Assembly (NCBI GenBank): GCA_051414845.1
Contig: CP183313.1
Location: 1,178,001 to 1,242,000 of the forward strand
Source of the DNA: Simonsiella sp051414845
Lineage (GTDB): Bacteria; Pseudomonadota; Gammaproteobacteria; Burkholderiales; Neisseriaceae
Direction of reading: 5' to 3'
DNA length: 64,000 bases
In this document: piece by piece, positions 1-9,060 of the stretch
Numbering within the stretch: position 1 is the stretch's first letter
Layout: every line of letters begins with the position of its first letter
Made by a program: the position numbers and the translations under genes
The notes under the pieces: generated by a model
The model's database searches: none
Told to the model about the DNA's origin: nothing
Seen by the model: only the letters and a program-made list of their open reading frames with translations

Positions 1-738
1 CAGCATACGGCGAAAATCCAAGCCATATTGGTCGCTTAATTTTGCTGCGCGCTTTTTCAGTTTATCCAAACCCAATTCTTTTGGGGCTGCCTGAAACGCA
101 AACACCGCCATATTGCCGTGGCTTTCCGCGGGAATTTCCAGCACTTTGCCTGCAAACTCAGTTTTCAAACGCGCCACAAATTGCGCATATCGTCTATCGC
201 CGCGCCACCAGTTAGTCGCAAAAATCCCATGCGACGACAACGCTAATTTGCTATCGGCAAAAAAATCTGCGCTAACCAAATCGTCAATAATTTGCACGCC
301 ATCAAAGCCGTCTACCAACATCAAATCCACACTGGCGCGCATAGTTTTGACAAATTCCGCGCCATCGGCTTCCACAATCTGAAATTGCTCGCCCTCAAAC
401 GGCAACTCAAACGCCGTACGCGCGATATTAATCACTTGCGGATTGATTTCAATCGCCGTTTGACGCATGGTCGGGAAATGTTCGTCCAGCCAACGCACAA
501 ACGAGCCGCCACCCAAACCAATATGCAGCGCGTGTTGCGGCACATCATCGCAAAACAGCAACCAAGCCATCATCGCGCGGCTATACGACAACACCAGCTC
601 CGACGGATTATTAATATTCATCGAGCTTTGAATCGTGGGCGTGCCAAGGTGCAGCGAGCGAATACTGCCGTGTTCGGACACATGCGCGTCGGGCAACGTG
701 TTGCGCAGGAAACGGGAACGTTGAAAAGGATGGGTCAT
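1..738 (-). CDS. Spermidine-synthase-like SAM-binding protein (partial, C-terminus outside window)
   Basis: The reading frame is open from the ATG at 738 to the window edge (246 codons), so the C-terminus is missing. It has a Rossmann methyltransferase/spermidine synthase core: glycine-rich motif I GLGGGSF at residues 74-80, an acidic ribose-binding EINP at 97-100, and EADG at 123-126. No membrane segment is visible. Proteins of this kind are often annotated as SpeE-like or fused-MFS spermidine synthases, but real polyamine synthesis is not proven. The start codon overlaps the lpxH stop as ATGA, so the two genes are very likely co-transcribed and translationally coupled. Confidence 0.8.
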   Translation of the reverse strand, partial: MTHPFQRSRFLRNTLPDAHVSEHGSIRSLHLGTPTIQSSMNINNPSELVLSYSRAMMAWLLFCDDVPQHALHIGLGGGSFVRWLDEHFPTMRQTAIEINPQVINIARTAFELPFEGEQFQIVEADGAEFVKTMRASVDLMLVDGFDGVQIIDDLVSADFFADSKLALSSHGIFATNWWRGDRRYAQFVARLKTEFAGKVLEIPAESHGNMAVFAFQAAPKELGLDKLKKRAAKLSDQYGLDFRRML

Positions 739-1487
739 AATGGGTTCACTTGTGTTAGGGTTTCAGGCAGCCTGAACATCTGGATTTCATTATCATCAAT
801 CGCCAAATAACCGCCCTGTCCGTCTTTCCAATCGGGCAATACATAACGCGTAATTTCTTGATTATTTGCAATATGTTGATGAATATTCGGGCGGTGCGTG
901 TGTCCGTGAATAATGATTTTCGCCTGCGGATAACGCGCACAGGCTGCCTGAACGCCTTGTTCGGTAACATCTGAAATCGCATAAACCTGCCCACTTTGTT
1001 TACGCGCACGGCTCTTGGCGCGGATGTTGGCGGCGATTTGTTGGCGTTTGGCAAACGGCAGCGCACGCAAGGCTTTTTTTATCAGCGGCTGGCGGATGAT
1101 TTTACGATAACGCAGATAAGCCACATCATCGGTACACATTTCATCGCCATGCGTCAATAAAATGGTTTTTCCTTGAATGTCAATCAGATGATTTTCAGGC
1201 AGCAGCGTCATATTCGCTTTTTCGGCATACTGTTTGCCCAGCATAAAATCACGGTTGCCCGCAATAAAATACACAGGCGCGCTTTGCGCAAAGGAGCGAA
1301 TTTGTGCCGCCACGTCGGCAGCAGTTTGACTGGGGTCATCGTCGCCTGTCCACGCTTCAAACAAATCGCCCAGAATATACAACGCCGCCGCTTTGCCTGT
1401 TTTGTCGCGCAAAAATTGGGCGAACAAAGCATTCAAATCGGGCGTGTCGTCGGAGAGATGTAAGTCGGCGATAAAAAGGGTTTGCAT
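735..1487 (-). CDS. lpxH: UDP-2,3-diacylglucosamine diphosphatase
   Basis: LpxH cleaves UDP-2,3-diacylglucosamine to lipid X and UMP at the inner membrane, the fourth step of lipid A synthesis. The calcineurin-like metallophosphatase motifs are intact: DLH at residues 8-10, GD at 40-41, GNRD at 77-80, H113 in HGDE, and HGHTH at 194-198. The length of 250 aa is near the E. coli enzyme. I chose the ATG at 1487 (protein begins MQTLFIADLH, as in E. coli) instead of an in-frame ATG 12 codons upstream, because those extra codons read through a DUS. No strong ribosome site is visible. It overlaps the next gene by four bases. Confidence 0.93.
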   Translation of the reverse strand: MQTLFIADLHLSDDTPDLNALFAQFLRDKTGKAAALYILGDLFEAWTGDDDPSQTAADVAAQIRSFAQSAPVYFIAGNRDFMLGKQYAEKANMTLLPENHLIDIQGKTILLTHGDEMCTDDVAYLRYRKIIRQPLIKKALRALPFAKRQQIAANIRAKSRARKQSGQVYAISDVTEQGVQAACARYPQAKIIIHGHTHRPNIHQHIANNQEITRYVLPDWKDGQGGYLAIDDNEIQMFRLPETLTQVNPL

Positions 1488-1542
1488 GGTTTCAGGCTGC
1501 CTGAAAATATTGTTATCGGGCATGAATGCCCGACCTACTGAG

Positions 1543-2331
1543 TCAATTAATTGCCGCGCAACACGGCATTGCCTGCCATGTATTACCGCGGCGTTCTAAC
1601 AATTTATTGTTGAAACGCAAAATATTTTTGTGCGGATAACGCTGTGCTGCGCCGCTGATTTGGCTTAAAAAATCATCGCGTTCAAATTGGGCGGTTTTGG
1701 GATTGTAGAGCCAATATTGGTGGCGCGATTGCATCGTAGCAATATCGCCGATGTCTAGGCGCAAGTCAAAATAGCCGTCAAAATTGTAATCGGCATAGGT
1801 CGCTTCGTAGTCGCTGGCTTCAAAACCGCTAAGCGTTTGTACGAGTTTGTTGTTGCTGAACACTTGCACTTGGGTCACACGCGGCACATTGGGATTTTGT
1901 GGATTGGCTAAACCGAAAAACTTGAATTGAAACGTCGGGCGTTTAGCAATTGGGATATACGGTTCAAACGTAATGGCTTTTTGCGTATTGGTGGTCATCA
2001 CGCCGTCTATGCGGTTGTTGGCGAGATTGAGTGTGCCTGTGAAAATGTATTCGGCAGGTTTTTTATTATCTCGCGATTGGAGCGTGAGATTGTAGCCTTT
2101 TTGCGTGCCGTCAAAGACGATGAAATCGTTGTTGGCGCGGTTGTACATGATGCCGCCCACGCGCCATGTGCCTGTGTTCACGAGAAACAGATATTGTCCG
2201 TCTTTGCTGACTAAATCGCGCTCTACCACTACGCCATTTCTTAATTTCATTGGCATGGGACGAGCGATACTCTCAGCTTGCGTCGCTGCGCTGACCAATA
2301 ACAAACTGCTCACAATCATTGCGGTTTTCAT
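1543..2331 (-). CDS. Predicted periplasmic protein, XAC2610-like
   Basis: This 262 aa protein has a Sec signal peptide (hydrophobic stretch about residues 4-17, likely cleavage after TQA at 17-19). The mature part is rich in beta-type sequence and carries an acidic DYNFDGYFDLRLD segment near residue 188. That segment resembles the calcium-binding-like loop in XAC2610/FG-GAP-type domains. Two cysteines lie side by side near the C-terminus. The ribosome site AAGGA sits about 8 bases before the ATG. Function is unknown. It lies upstream of lpxH on the same strand with a 55-base gap. Confidence 0.75.
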   Translation of the reverse strand: MKTAMIVSSLLLVSAATQAESIARPMPMKLRNGVVVERDLVSKDGQYLFLVNTGTWRVGGIMYNRANNDFIVFDGTQKGYNLTLQSRDNKKPAEYIFTGTLNLANNRIDGVMTTNTQKAITFEPYIPIAKRPTFQFKFFGLANPQNPNVPRVTQVQVFSNNKLVQTLSGFEASDYEATYADYNFDGYFDLRLDIGDIATMQSRHQYWLYNPKTAQFERDDFLSQISGAAQRYPHKNILRFNNKLLERRGNTWQAMPCCAAIN

Positions 2332-2355
2332 GATGATTTCCTTGTTTAACTGTTT

Positions 2356-2709
2356 TCAGGCTGCCTGAAAAATCTTTTTGTACATCGCTTCGTTAAAACC
2401 GACATAAACCTTATCGCCTAAATCCAACACAGGGCGTTTAATCACGCTTGGATTTTCTCGCATGAGTTCAATCGCGTCTGCCTCATCATTGGCTTTGGCT
2501 TGTTGTTCGGGCGTGAGTTTGCGCCATGTGGTGCCGCGTTTGTTTAACAAGGTTTCTAATGGCACGCTTTTGAGGCAGCCTGAAAGCCATTCGCTGCTTG
2601 GTACGGCTTTTTTGAAATCGTGAAATTCATAGGCAATGCCGTTTTCTTCTAGCCAAACGCGAGCTTTTTTAACGGTGGTGCAGTTGGGAATGCCATATAA
2701 TTCAATCAT
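2356..2709 (-). CDS. ArsC/Spx-family protein (YffB-like reductase)
   Basis: A 117 aa thioredoxin-fold protein beginning MIELYGIPNCTTVKKAR. Only one cysteine is in the N-terminal active-site region (C10 in PNCTT), as in the YffB/ArsC-like group where CXXC is not present. The C-terminal part has the family pattern NPSVIKRPVLD. The start at 2709 is preceded by AGAGG at a good distance, better than the ATG 6 codons upstream. Two DUS copies are translated within it: one gives GCLKS near residue 44, the other supplies the last residues and stop (F-Q-A-A-TGA). Substrate unknown; arsenate reduction should not be assumed. Confidence 0.83.
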   Translation of the reverse strand: MIELYGIPNCTTVKKARVWLEENGIAYEFHDFKKAVPSSEWLSGCLKSVPLETLLNKRGTTWRKLTPEQQAKANDEADAIELMRENPSVIKRPVLDLGDKVYVGFNEAMYKKIFQAA

Positions 2710-2841
2710 TTTATTTGCCTCTTGCAAAAAATAAGCGGCATTGTACGAAATTCAGCCTTTTTTGTCTTGTCGTCTCGCGTGTTTGGGGCTATGCTTGCGA
2801 TTTTTGACTTGGGCTATCTCAAAGATTCTTAGGAGAACATT

Positions 2842-3480
2842 ATGAATAAGTGGTTGATTTTAGCGGCAGCGGTTTCATTGGCAGCTTGCGGTGGCAATAG
2901 CAATAAAATTTCTCAGTCGGATTTAGAAGAGGCTTTGGAGAAATCGCCTCGCTCAAACGCTGTTTGTGTGCCTTTTTCTTTGGAAGTAACCGACGCAAAC
3001 AACGCTCAAATCAATCAACTTACGCCGCTGGGTTCGCCTGAAATCCGTTTGCTCAAACGCTTGCCAAATGGTAAACGTGCCAACGAAGCGGCGGCGGAAC
3101 AAATGGAAATTTTGGTAGACGCTGAAATTTATGATGATGTGGGCGTCACCAACGAAGGCTCGGGCGAACATGTTACCCGTTATCTAACTTACCGTTTAAC
3201 CGAAAAAGGGCAACGCGCATTCAAATCCACGCCACATGGTCAGTTTTTATGTATCGGTAAATTGGATGTGAAAAAAATCAATTATTACACCGAACCTACG
3301 CCATCGAATGGTGTCACCACAACACAAGTGTCATTCGACGCGAAAATCAAAGCCGAACGCTGGGCGAAAAAATTGTTGAAAAACAGTCCTTATTACGAAG
3401 GCTTAGACCAAACAGAAACCCGCACCGCTACTTTGGTTAAAACCAATAAAGGCTGGCGCGATATTTACACCTTGCAATAA
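2842..3480 (+). CDS. Lipoprotein of unknown function
   Basis: A 212 aa protein with a short signal peptide and lipobox LAAC (C16), then a small Gly/Asn/Ser linker. A strong ribosome site (AGGAGAAC) precedes the ATG. The mature part has two further cysteines (near residues 42 and 133) that could form a disulphide. I do not recognise the family. It stands alone between a divergent gene and GyrI-like 3546, with a DUS pair after the stop that can form a hairpin. Confidence 0.78.
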   Translation: MNKWLILAAAVSLAACGGNSNKISQSDLEEALEKSPRSNAVCVPFSLEVTDANNAQINQLTPLGSPEIRLLKRLPNGKRANEAAAEQMEILVDAEIYDDVGVTNEGSGEHVTRYLTYRLTEKGQRAFKSTPHGQFLCIGKLDVKKINYYTEPTPSNGVTTTQVSFDAKIKAERWAKKLLKNSPYYEGLDQTETRTATLVKTNKGWRDIYTLQ

Positions 3481-3545
3481 TCATTTCAGGCTGCTTTCAG
3501 GCAGCCTGAAACTTCAATTCATCACTCAAACTGAAACATTTCCTC

Positions 3546-3986
3546 ATGAACATCGAAAATACAACTCTTTACGCCCCAATGCGCATTGCGGGCATTCAAG
3601 CAGAAGCACCGTTAAGCGAAGTCCACAGCGTTTTAACCGATTTATGGACACGCTGGCAAGACGCCAAAGCCTCGCGCTTGCCTTCGTTTACCTTAACGGT
3701 TTATTGCGTTTATCAATACAATGACACTATTCCCGATAAAGTATTGATTACCATCGGTAGAATTGTGGCACAAGATATGCCGCTGCCTGAATTTGCGCAA
3801 GAAGCCATTTTGCCTGCGCAAGATTACCGCTGCTATGAAGTGCCTGATATGCGCCCAGACGATATTTTCAAAACATGGTTGCTCATTGAAAACGATGAAA
3901 CATTGCCACGCAGTTTTACTACCGACTTTGAAACTTATCCCTTGCATGGTTTGCCAAAAATTTATGCAGGAATTCAGGCTGCCTGA
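3546..3986 (+). CDS. GyrI-like / AraC effector-binding-domain protein
   Basis: A 146 aa stand-alone effector-binding (GyrI-like) domain. The visible pattern is an N-terminal beta strand, a helix LSEVHSVLTDLWTRW, YCVYQYNDT, a central LPEF..AILPAQDY strand and a C-terminal acidic loop. Such domains bind small amphipathic molecules or inhibit gyrase, but the ligand here is unknown. No helix-turn-helix is present. The stop codon is provided by a DUS (ending I-Q-A-A-TGA). The ribosome site is weak. Confidence 0.72.
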   Translation: MNIENTTLYAPMRIAGIQAEAPLSEVHSVLTDLWTRWQDAKASRLPSFTLTVYCVYQYNDTIPDKVLITIGRIVAQDMPLPEFAQEAILPAQDYRCYEVPDMRPDDIFKTWLLIENDETLPRSFTTDFETYPLHGLPKIYAGIQAA

Positions 3987-4047
3987 AACGATATGTCCGC
4001 AGCGTAAACTTTTATTGTTCATTTTTCAGGCAGCCTGAAAGTACATT

Positions 4048-4926
4048 ATGAAAAATAAATCCGTTAAAACCTTTATAAAACAAGCCATTTCCGTGTTAAA
4101 CCGCCTAGACGCATGGTTGCCACCCGAGCAAACCGAACCCGATTGGCGCAATACCATCGCGTTTCGTTGGCAAAAAGTAGGTAACACAGGCATCTTGCAC
4201 GCCTTGCCCAAGCCGCATACGTTTCCCTTATCGCGTTTGGCGGCGGTGGACAAACAAATGGCAAAATTAGTGCGCAACACCGAGCAATTTTTAGACGGTC
4301 GCCCTGCCAATAATGTCTTGCTTTCAGGCGCGCGTGGCACAGGAAAATCATCGTTAATCAAAGCCTTATTGCATGAATACGCGCCACGCGGTTTGCGCTT
4401 GATTGAAGTGGACAAACACGATTTACAAACGCTGCCTGCTTTGCTTAATGTATTGGCGGCACGTTCGGAAAAATTTATTGTGTTTTGCGATGATTTGTCG
4501 TTTGAAAGCGGCGAAGAAGGCTACAAAGCCCTAAAAACCGCGTTGGACGGCAGCTTGTCGCGCCGCGCGGATAATGTATTGGTCTATGCCACATCCAACC
4601 GCCGCCATTTAATGCCCGAATACATGGACGAAAACACGGCAACCACAGGCATTCGAGGCGAAGTACACCCGAAAGAAGCGGTAGAAGAAAAAGTATCGCT
4701 CTCCGACCGCTTTGGCTTGTGGCTTAGCTTCTACCCCTTTGACCAAGAAGAATATTTAGCCGCCGTGCGTTCATGGCTGGCGGATTTCAAAGTCGGCTAC
4801 GACGAAAACACGCGCGCTGCTGCTTTATTGTGGTCGCAAACACGCGGCAACCGTTCTGGGCGCACAGCATATCAATTTGCTTGCGATTGGGCAGGACGCG
4901 ATGAAAGCGAACGCGTGCCCGATTGA
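4048..4926 (+). CDS. DUF815 family AAA ATPase
   Basis: A 292 aa ATPase with Walker A GARGTGKSS at residues 94-102, Walker B-like IVFCDDLSFE at 144-153, and sensor-1-like YATSNRRHL followed by the conserved DRFGLWLSFYPF segment. This order is typical of DUF815 (DnaA/RuvB-like AAA) proteins, for which no precise role is established. It is monocistronic and begins right after a DUS. Confidence 0.88.
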   Translation: MKNKSVKTFIKQAISVLNRLDAWLPPEQTEPDWRNTIAFRWQKVGNTGILHALPKPHTFPLSRLAAVDKQMAKLVRNTEQFLDGRPANNVLLSGARGTGKSSLIKALLHEYAPRGLRLIEVDKHDLQTLPALLNVLAARSEKFIVFCDDLSFESGEEGYKALKTALDGSLSRRADNVLVYATSNRRHLMPEYMDENTATTGIRGEVHPKEAVEEKVSLSDRFGLWLSFYPFDQEEYLAAVRSWLADFKVGYDENTRAAALLWSQTRGNRSGRTAYQFACDWAGRDESERVPD

Positions 4927-4996
4927 GTTTCAGGCTGCCTGAAAGTTTTGTAATATCTTTCCAGGCTGCCTGAAACGTAGTTCAGCGTAGCTAAAA

Positions 4997-5092
4997 TGTG
5001 TAGGATGGAGACTGTCCACCAAAAAATTTCAAGCAACGCAAGTCATCATTTATTGATAAAACGGTGGACAGTGTCCACCTACAATCTTTCTG
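4997..5092. repeat. Inverted copies of the GGTGGACAGT-type repeat
   Basis: The left part (TAGGATGGAGACTGTCCACC) and the right part (GGTGGACAGTGTCCACCTAC) are related in inverted orientation and bracket about 50 AT-rich bases. Similar sequence appears at 9061-9096 and, in reverse, at 18541-18580. This points to a dispersed non-coding repeat. Confidence 0.6.
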
Positions 5093-5143
5093 AGTTTTGC
5101 CAAAGTTTCAGGCAGCCTGAAAGCTACACAACACTCAAACACA

Positions 5144-5175
5144 AAAAGTCGGACACTAAAACACGTCCGACTTTT
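5144..5175. terminator. Bidirectional intrinsic terminator
   Basis: Perfect 10-bp stem AAAAGTCGGA / TCCGACTTTT around a 12-base loop. It has A-rich and T-rich flanks, so it can end both the DUF815 transcript and the maeB transcript. Confidence 0.75.
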
Positions 5176-5185
5176 GTTTTAATCT

Positions 5186-5219
5186 TTTCAGGCAGCCTAA
5201 AAATTAAGGCTGCCTGAAA
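5186..5219. repeat. DUS inverted pair (hairpin)
   Basis: The arms TTTCAGGCAGCCT and AGGCTGCCTGAAA are separated by 8 bases, directly downstream of maeB. It is a DUS stem-loop of the kind that commonly doubles as a terminator in Neisseriaceae. Confidence 0.65.
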
Positions 5220-5233
5220 CGTACTCGAGAAAA

Positions 5234-7528
5234 TTATTTCTCTTTTTCCGCCAACAATTGCGCATCTACCGCAGCAATCGCAGCAATATTCACAATACGG
5301 CGCACGCTGGAAATTGGTGTAACCAAATGTACTGGTTTCTTCAAACCCATCAAAATCGGACCGACGGTAACGCCATTGGTTGCATTCACGCGCATTAAGT
5401 TGTAGCTGATGTTCGCGGCTTCAACATTCGGCATAACCAAGAGATTTGCCGTGTCTGTCAAAGTGGTATCTGGGAACATGGCTTTACGCATTTCTGGGTC
5501 AAATGCCAAATCGGCTTGCATTTCGCCATCAATTTCCAATTCTGGGTCTTGTTCACGAATCATTTCTAAAGCACGCGACATTTTGCCGCTGTTTTCATTG
5601 CGCAATGAGCCATAGTTTGAATTAGACAACAACGCCACTTTAGGAATGATACCAAAGCGTTTAATTTCTTTGGCGCACATTAATGTGCCTTGCGCGATTT
5701 GTTCGGCGGTTGGGTTTTCCGTAACATAAGTATCGGCAATGAAGAAGTTACCTTTATTGGTAATCAAGGCATTCATGGCAAACGCATTTTTTTCAGGATT
5801 ATTGTAACCCACCACATCAGTATACACTTTCAAATGGTCATGGAAACGCCCTACAGCACCTGCAACCATGCCATCTACATGCCCCAACTCCACCATCGCT
5901 GCGCCAATCAAGGTTGGATTCACTTGCATACGACGGCGCGCCATCACTTCGGTTACGCCATTGCGTTTGTGTTGCTCGTAATACAGTTTCCAACAATCTT
6001 TGTAATAAGGATTGGCGTCGATGTCCACCAATTCAAAATCTTTACCAATTTCAATGGTTAAGCCCTGTGATTTCAAACGCTCTTGCACGTTTTTGGTGCG
6101 ACCAATCACAACAGGATAGGCAATTTTTTGATTCACAAGGAATTGCGCTGCGTGCAATACGCGGTTGTCTTCGCCTTCTGCCAACAAAATGCGTTTGATG
6201 TCTTTTTTGGCGCGCGTGAAAATCGGGCGCATCATTAAATTGGTTTTGTAGATTTGTTGGTTCAACTTTTCAACATACGCATCTAAGTCTGCCATCGGAC
6301 GTGTTGCCACGCCTGAATCCATCGCTGCTTTTGCTACCGCTGGCGCAACGTGCGCAATCAATCGTGGGTCAAATGGTTTTGGAATCAAATATTCCGCACC
6401 AAACGTCAATTCATGGCTACCATAAGCGTCTGCTACTACATCATTGGCTTCTGCCAACGCCAAATCCGCAATTGCGCGCACCGCCGCCAATTTCATTTCT
6501 TCATTGATTGTCGTTGCGCCCACGTCCAACGCGCCGCGGAAAATAAACGGGAAACACAATACATTGTTCACTTGGTTCGGGAAATCCGAACGACCCGTGC
6601 CGATAATCACATCAGGACGTGCTTCTCTCGCCACAGGCGGCCAAATTTCAGGCTGCGGGTTTGCCATCGCAAACACAATCGGTTTGTCGTTCATGGTTTT
6701 GAGCATATCGGCTGTTAACACATTTGCGCTAGACAATCCCAAGAAAATGTCTTTGCCACTAACCGCGTCGCCCAACACACGCTGACCATTATCCTCAATC
6801 GCATAACGCACTTTACTCTCGTCCATACGCTCGCGATCTTCACGCGTTGTATAAATCACGCCTTTGGAATCGCAAACAGTAATATTCTCGCGTTTCATGC
6901 CCAAAGCCACCAGCAAATCCAAGCAAGCAATCGCCGCCGCGCCCGCGCCTGAACACACCAATGTCACTTGTGCAATGTCTTTTTCTACAAAACGCAAACC
7001 ATTCAACACCGCCGCCGCAGTAATAATCGCCGTACCATGTTGGTCATCGTGGAAAATTGGGATATTACAGCGTTCGCGTAACTTTTTCTCAATGTAGAAA
7101 CACTCAGGTGCTTTAATGTCTTCTAAGTTAATGCCGCCAAAAGTCGGCTCCAAAGATGCAATAATTTCTACCAATTTGTCAGGGTCGGTTTCATTGATTT
7201 CAATGTCAAACACATCAATATTGGCGAATTTTTTAAACAAAACGCCCTTACCTTCCATCACAGGTTTGCTGGCTTCTGGGCCAATATTGCCCAAACCCAA
7301 AACCGCCGTACCATTAGAAATCACCGCCACCAAATTCCCTCGCGCCGTGTAGCGATAAGAATTGGCAGGGTCGGCATGAATTTCCATACACGGCACTGCT
7401 ACACCAGGCGAATACGCCAGCGACAAATCATATTGCGTTGCCAAAGGCTTAGTTGGCGCAACTTGAATTTTGCCAGGGTTGGGATACTCGTGAAATCTTA
7501 ACGCCGCTTCTCTTAAATGCTCGTCCAT
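5234..7528 (-). CDS. maeB: NADP-dependent malic enzyme with phosphotransacetylase-like domain
   Basis: MaeB-type malic enzyme (764 aa) converting malate to pyruvate and CO2 with reduction of NADP. Residues about 1-430 are the malic enzyme part (SYRYTARGN near 57, the substrate/metal DDQHGTA, and the dinucleotide-binding SGAGAAA). Residues about 430-764 are a phosphate acetyl/butyryl transferase-like domain, regulatory in known MaeB proteins. The length matches E. coli MaeB (759 aa). The gene is monocistronic, flanked downstream by the hairpins at 5144-5219. Confidence 0.95.
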   Translation of the reverse strand: MDEHLREAALRFHEYPNPGKIQVAPTKPLATQYDLSLAYSPGVAVPCMEIHADPANSYRYTARGNLVAVISNGTAVLGLGNIGPEASKPVMEGKGVLFKKFANIDVFDIEINETDPDKLVEIIASLEPTFGGINLEDIKAPECFYIEKKLRERCNIPIFHDDQHGTAIITAAAVLNGLRFVEKDIAQVTLVCSGAGAAAIACLDLLVALGMKRENITVCDSKGVIYTTREDRERMDESKVRYAIEDNGQRVLGDAVSGKDIFLGLSSANVLTADMLKTMNDKPIVFAMANPQPEIWPPVAREARPDVIIGTGRSDFPNQVNNVLCFPFIFRGALDVGATTINEEMKLAAVRAIADLALAEANDVVADAYGSHELTFGAEYLIPKPFDPRLIAHVAPAVAKAAMDSGVATRPMADLDAYVEKLNQQIYKTNLMMRPIFTRAKKDIKRILLAEGEDNRVLHAAQFLVNQKIAYPVVIGRTKNVQERLKSQGLTIEIGKDFELVDIDANPYYKDCWKLYYEQHKRNGVTEVMARRRMQVNPTLIGAAMVELGHVDGMVAGAVGRFHDHLKVYTDVVGYNNPEKNAFAMNALITNKGNFFIADTYVTENPTAEQIAQGTLMCAKEIKRFGIIPKVALLSNSNYGSLRNENSGKMSRALEMIREQDPELEIDGEMQADLAFDPEMRKAMFPDTTLTDTANLLVMPNVEAANISYNLMRVNATNGVTVGPILMGLKKPVHLVTPISSVRRIVNIAAIAAVDAQLLAEKEK

Positions 7529-7783
7529 GGTAAACCTCGTTGTATTGAGTTAGGGGAAAAAGAAGTGGGATTGTACTCCAGTATTTTACAGATGACTACA
7601 TAAGATTACGTTATTTAATATCCCAAATCAGATAGCAAAATCATGTTTCAGGCAGCCTGAACATATCTCCCAAACCATCACACAAACAAAAACTATTTTA
7701 TTAGCTGTCTGAAAAGCGTATTATCTACACTTTTTCAGGCAGCCTGAAAACATTACACATTCTGATTACACAAGGAAATCTCA

Positions 7784-8974
7784 ATGTATCAACACATTAC
7801 CGCCTACGCAGGTGACCCTATCTTAAGCTTAGTGGAAACCTTCAAGCAAGACTCGCGAGAACATAAAGTCAATCTCAGTATTGGCATTTATTTTGACGAC
7901 GACGGCAAAATGCCGCTGCCTGAAAGCGTGCGCGCTGCGGCTAACGAGATTGGCGTGCAAGCGCAAAGCTATTTGCCGATGGAAGGACACGCAGGTTTGC
8001 GCGAGGAAATTGCACCTTTATTATTAGGCGACGACCATCCTGCCATCGCCGAAAAACGCATTGCCATTGCACAAAGTTTAGGCGGTTCAGGCGCACTCAA
8101 ACTGGCTGCTGGCTTTTTACAAGACTGGTTTCCCAACGGCAAAGCCTACATCAGCGACCCCACTTGGGACAACCATCGCGGCATTTTCGAAGGTGAAGGC
8201 TTTGAAGTAGAAACCTATCCTTATTACGACCCAGAAACCATCGGCGTAAAATTCGACGAACTCAAAGCCTTTTTCCAAACCCTGCCCGCGCACAGCATTG
8301 TGTTGCTTCACCCATGCTGCCACAACCCAACAGGCGTGGATTTAAGCCAAGCGCAATGGGATGAACTCTTAGCCATTGTGAAACAAAACCAACTCATCGC
8401 CTTAATGGACATCGCCTATCTCGGCTTTGGCAACGACTTCGCCACCGACGCTTATGCCGTGCGCAAAGCCGTTGAACTGGGCATTCAATTATTGGTCAGC
8501 GTATCATTTTCCAAAAACATGTCGCTTTACGGCGAACGCGTAGGTGCATTAATGGTGGTAACGCCATCGCAAGCCGAAGCCGAATTGGTATTGGGACAAC
8601 TCAAATTCATCGTGCGCCGCATGTATTCCAGCCCCCCAGCACACGGCGGTTTAACCGCTTATGGCGTATTATCCAACTCGCAACGCCGCGACCAATGGCA
8701 ACAAGAAGTCTATGCCATGCGCGACCGAATCAAAGCCATGCGCCAAAAATTGTATGAAGTTCTAAGCGCGAAGCTGCCTGAAAAAGATTTCAGCTACTTC
8801 ATCAAACAACGCGGCATGTTCAGCTACACAGGGTTAAACCCTGCGCAAGTAAAGCGTTTGCAAGATGAATACGCCATTTACGTTTTACAATCAGGACGCT
8901 TGTGTATCGCAGGTTTAAACGATGGCAACATTGAATACGTTGCCAACGCGCTTGCTGAAGTGTTCAAAGATTAA
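7784..8974 (+). CDS. tyrB: Aromatic-amino-acid aminotransferase
   Basis: A fold-type I PLP aminotransferase of 396 aa that closely follows E. coli TyrB along its whole length. It starts MYQHITAYAGDPILSL and has HPCCHNPTG at 177-184, D209, the PLP lysine K244 in SFSKNMSLYGERVG, and a C-terminal SGRLCIAGLN segment. It transfers amino groups between tyrosine, phenylalanine (and aspartate or leucine) and 2-oxoglutarate in the cytoplasm. Ribosome site AAGGAAATCTC lies before the start. An aspartate aminotransferase role (aspC) is also possible in this family. Confidence 0.9.
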   Translation: MYQHITAYAGDPILSLVETFKQDSREHKVNLSIGIYFDDDGKMPLPESVRAAANEIGVQAQSYLPMEGHAGLREEIAPLLLGDDHPAIAEKRIAIAQSLGGSGALKLAAGFLQDWFPNGKAYISDPTWDNHRGIFEGEGFEVETYPYYDPETIGVKFDELKAFFQTLPAHSIVLLHPCCHNPTGVDLSQAQWDELLAIVKQNQLIALMDIAYLGFGNDFATDAYAVRKAVELGIQLLVSVSFSKNMSLYGERVGALMVVTPSQAEAELVLGQLKFIVRRMYSSPPAHGGLTAYGVLSNSQRRDQWQQEVYAMRDRIKAMRQKLYEVLSAKLPEKDFSYFIKQRGMFSYTGLNPAQVKRLQDEYAIYVLQSGRLCIAGLNDGNIEYVANALAEVFKD

Positions 8975-9060
8975 ACAACAAGCGGTGGAAAACTTTACAC
9001 CGCTTTTATCGCACAAGATTTTCAGGCAGCCTATTAATACTCAACAAAACTCGCAAACTT

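Larger units (their letters stand above)
4927..5233. other. Intergenic repeat-rich region
   Basis: A 307-base gap between convergent genes (DUF815 and maeB). It holds two DUS copies after the DUF815 stop and an inverted pair of a chromosomal repeat (GGTGGACAGT-type arms, 4997-5092). A terminator hairpin (5144-5175) and a DUS inverted pair (5186-5219) follow. No coding potential seen. Confidence 0.8.

Noticed and set aside
292..810. 172-codon plus-strand frame
   Set aside because: Antisense to the spermidine-synthase-like gene, which has clear conserved motifs on the minus strand.
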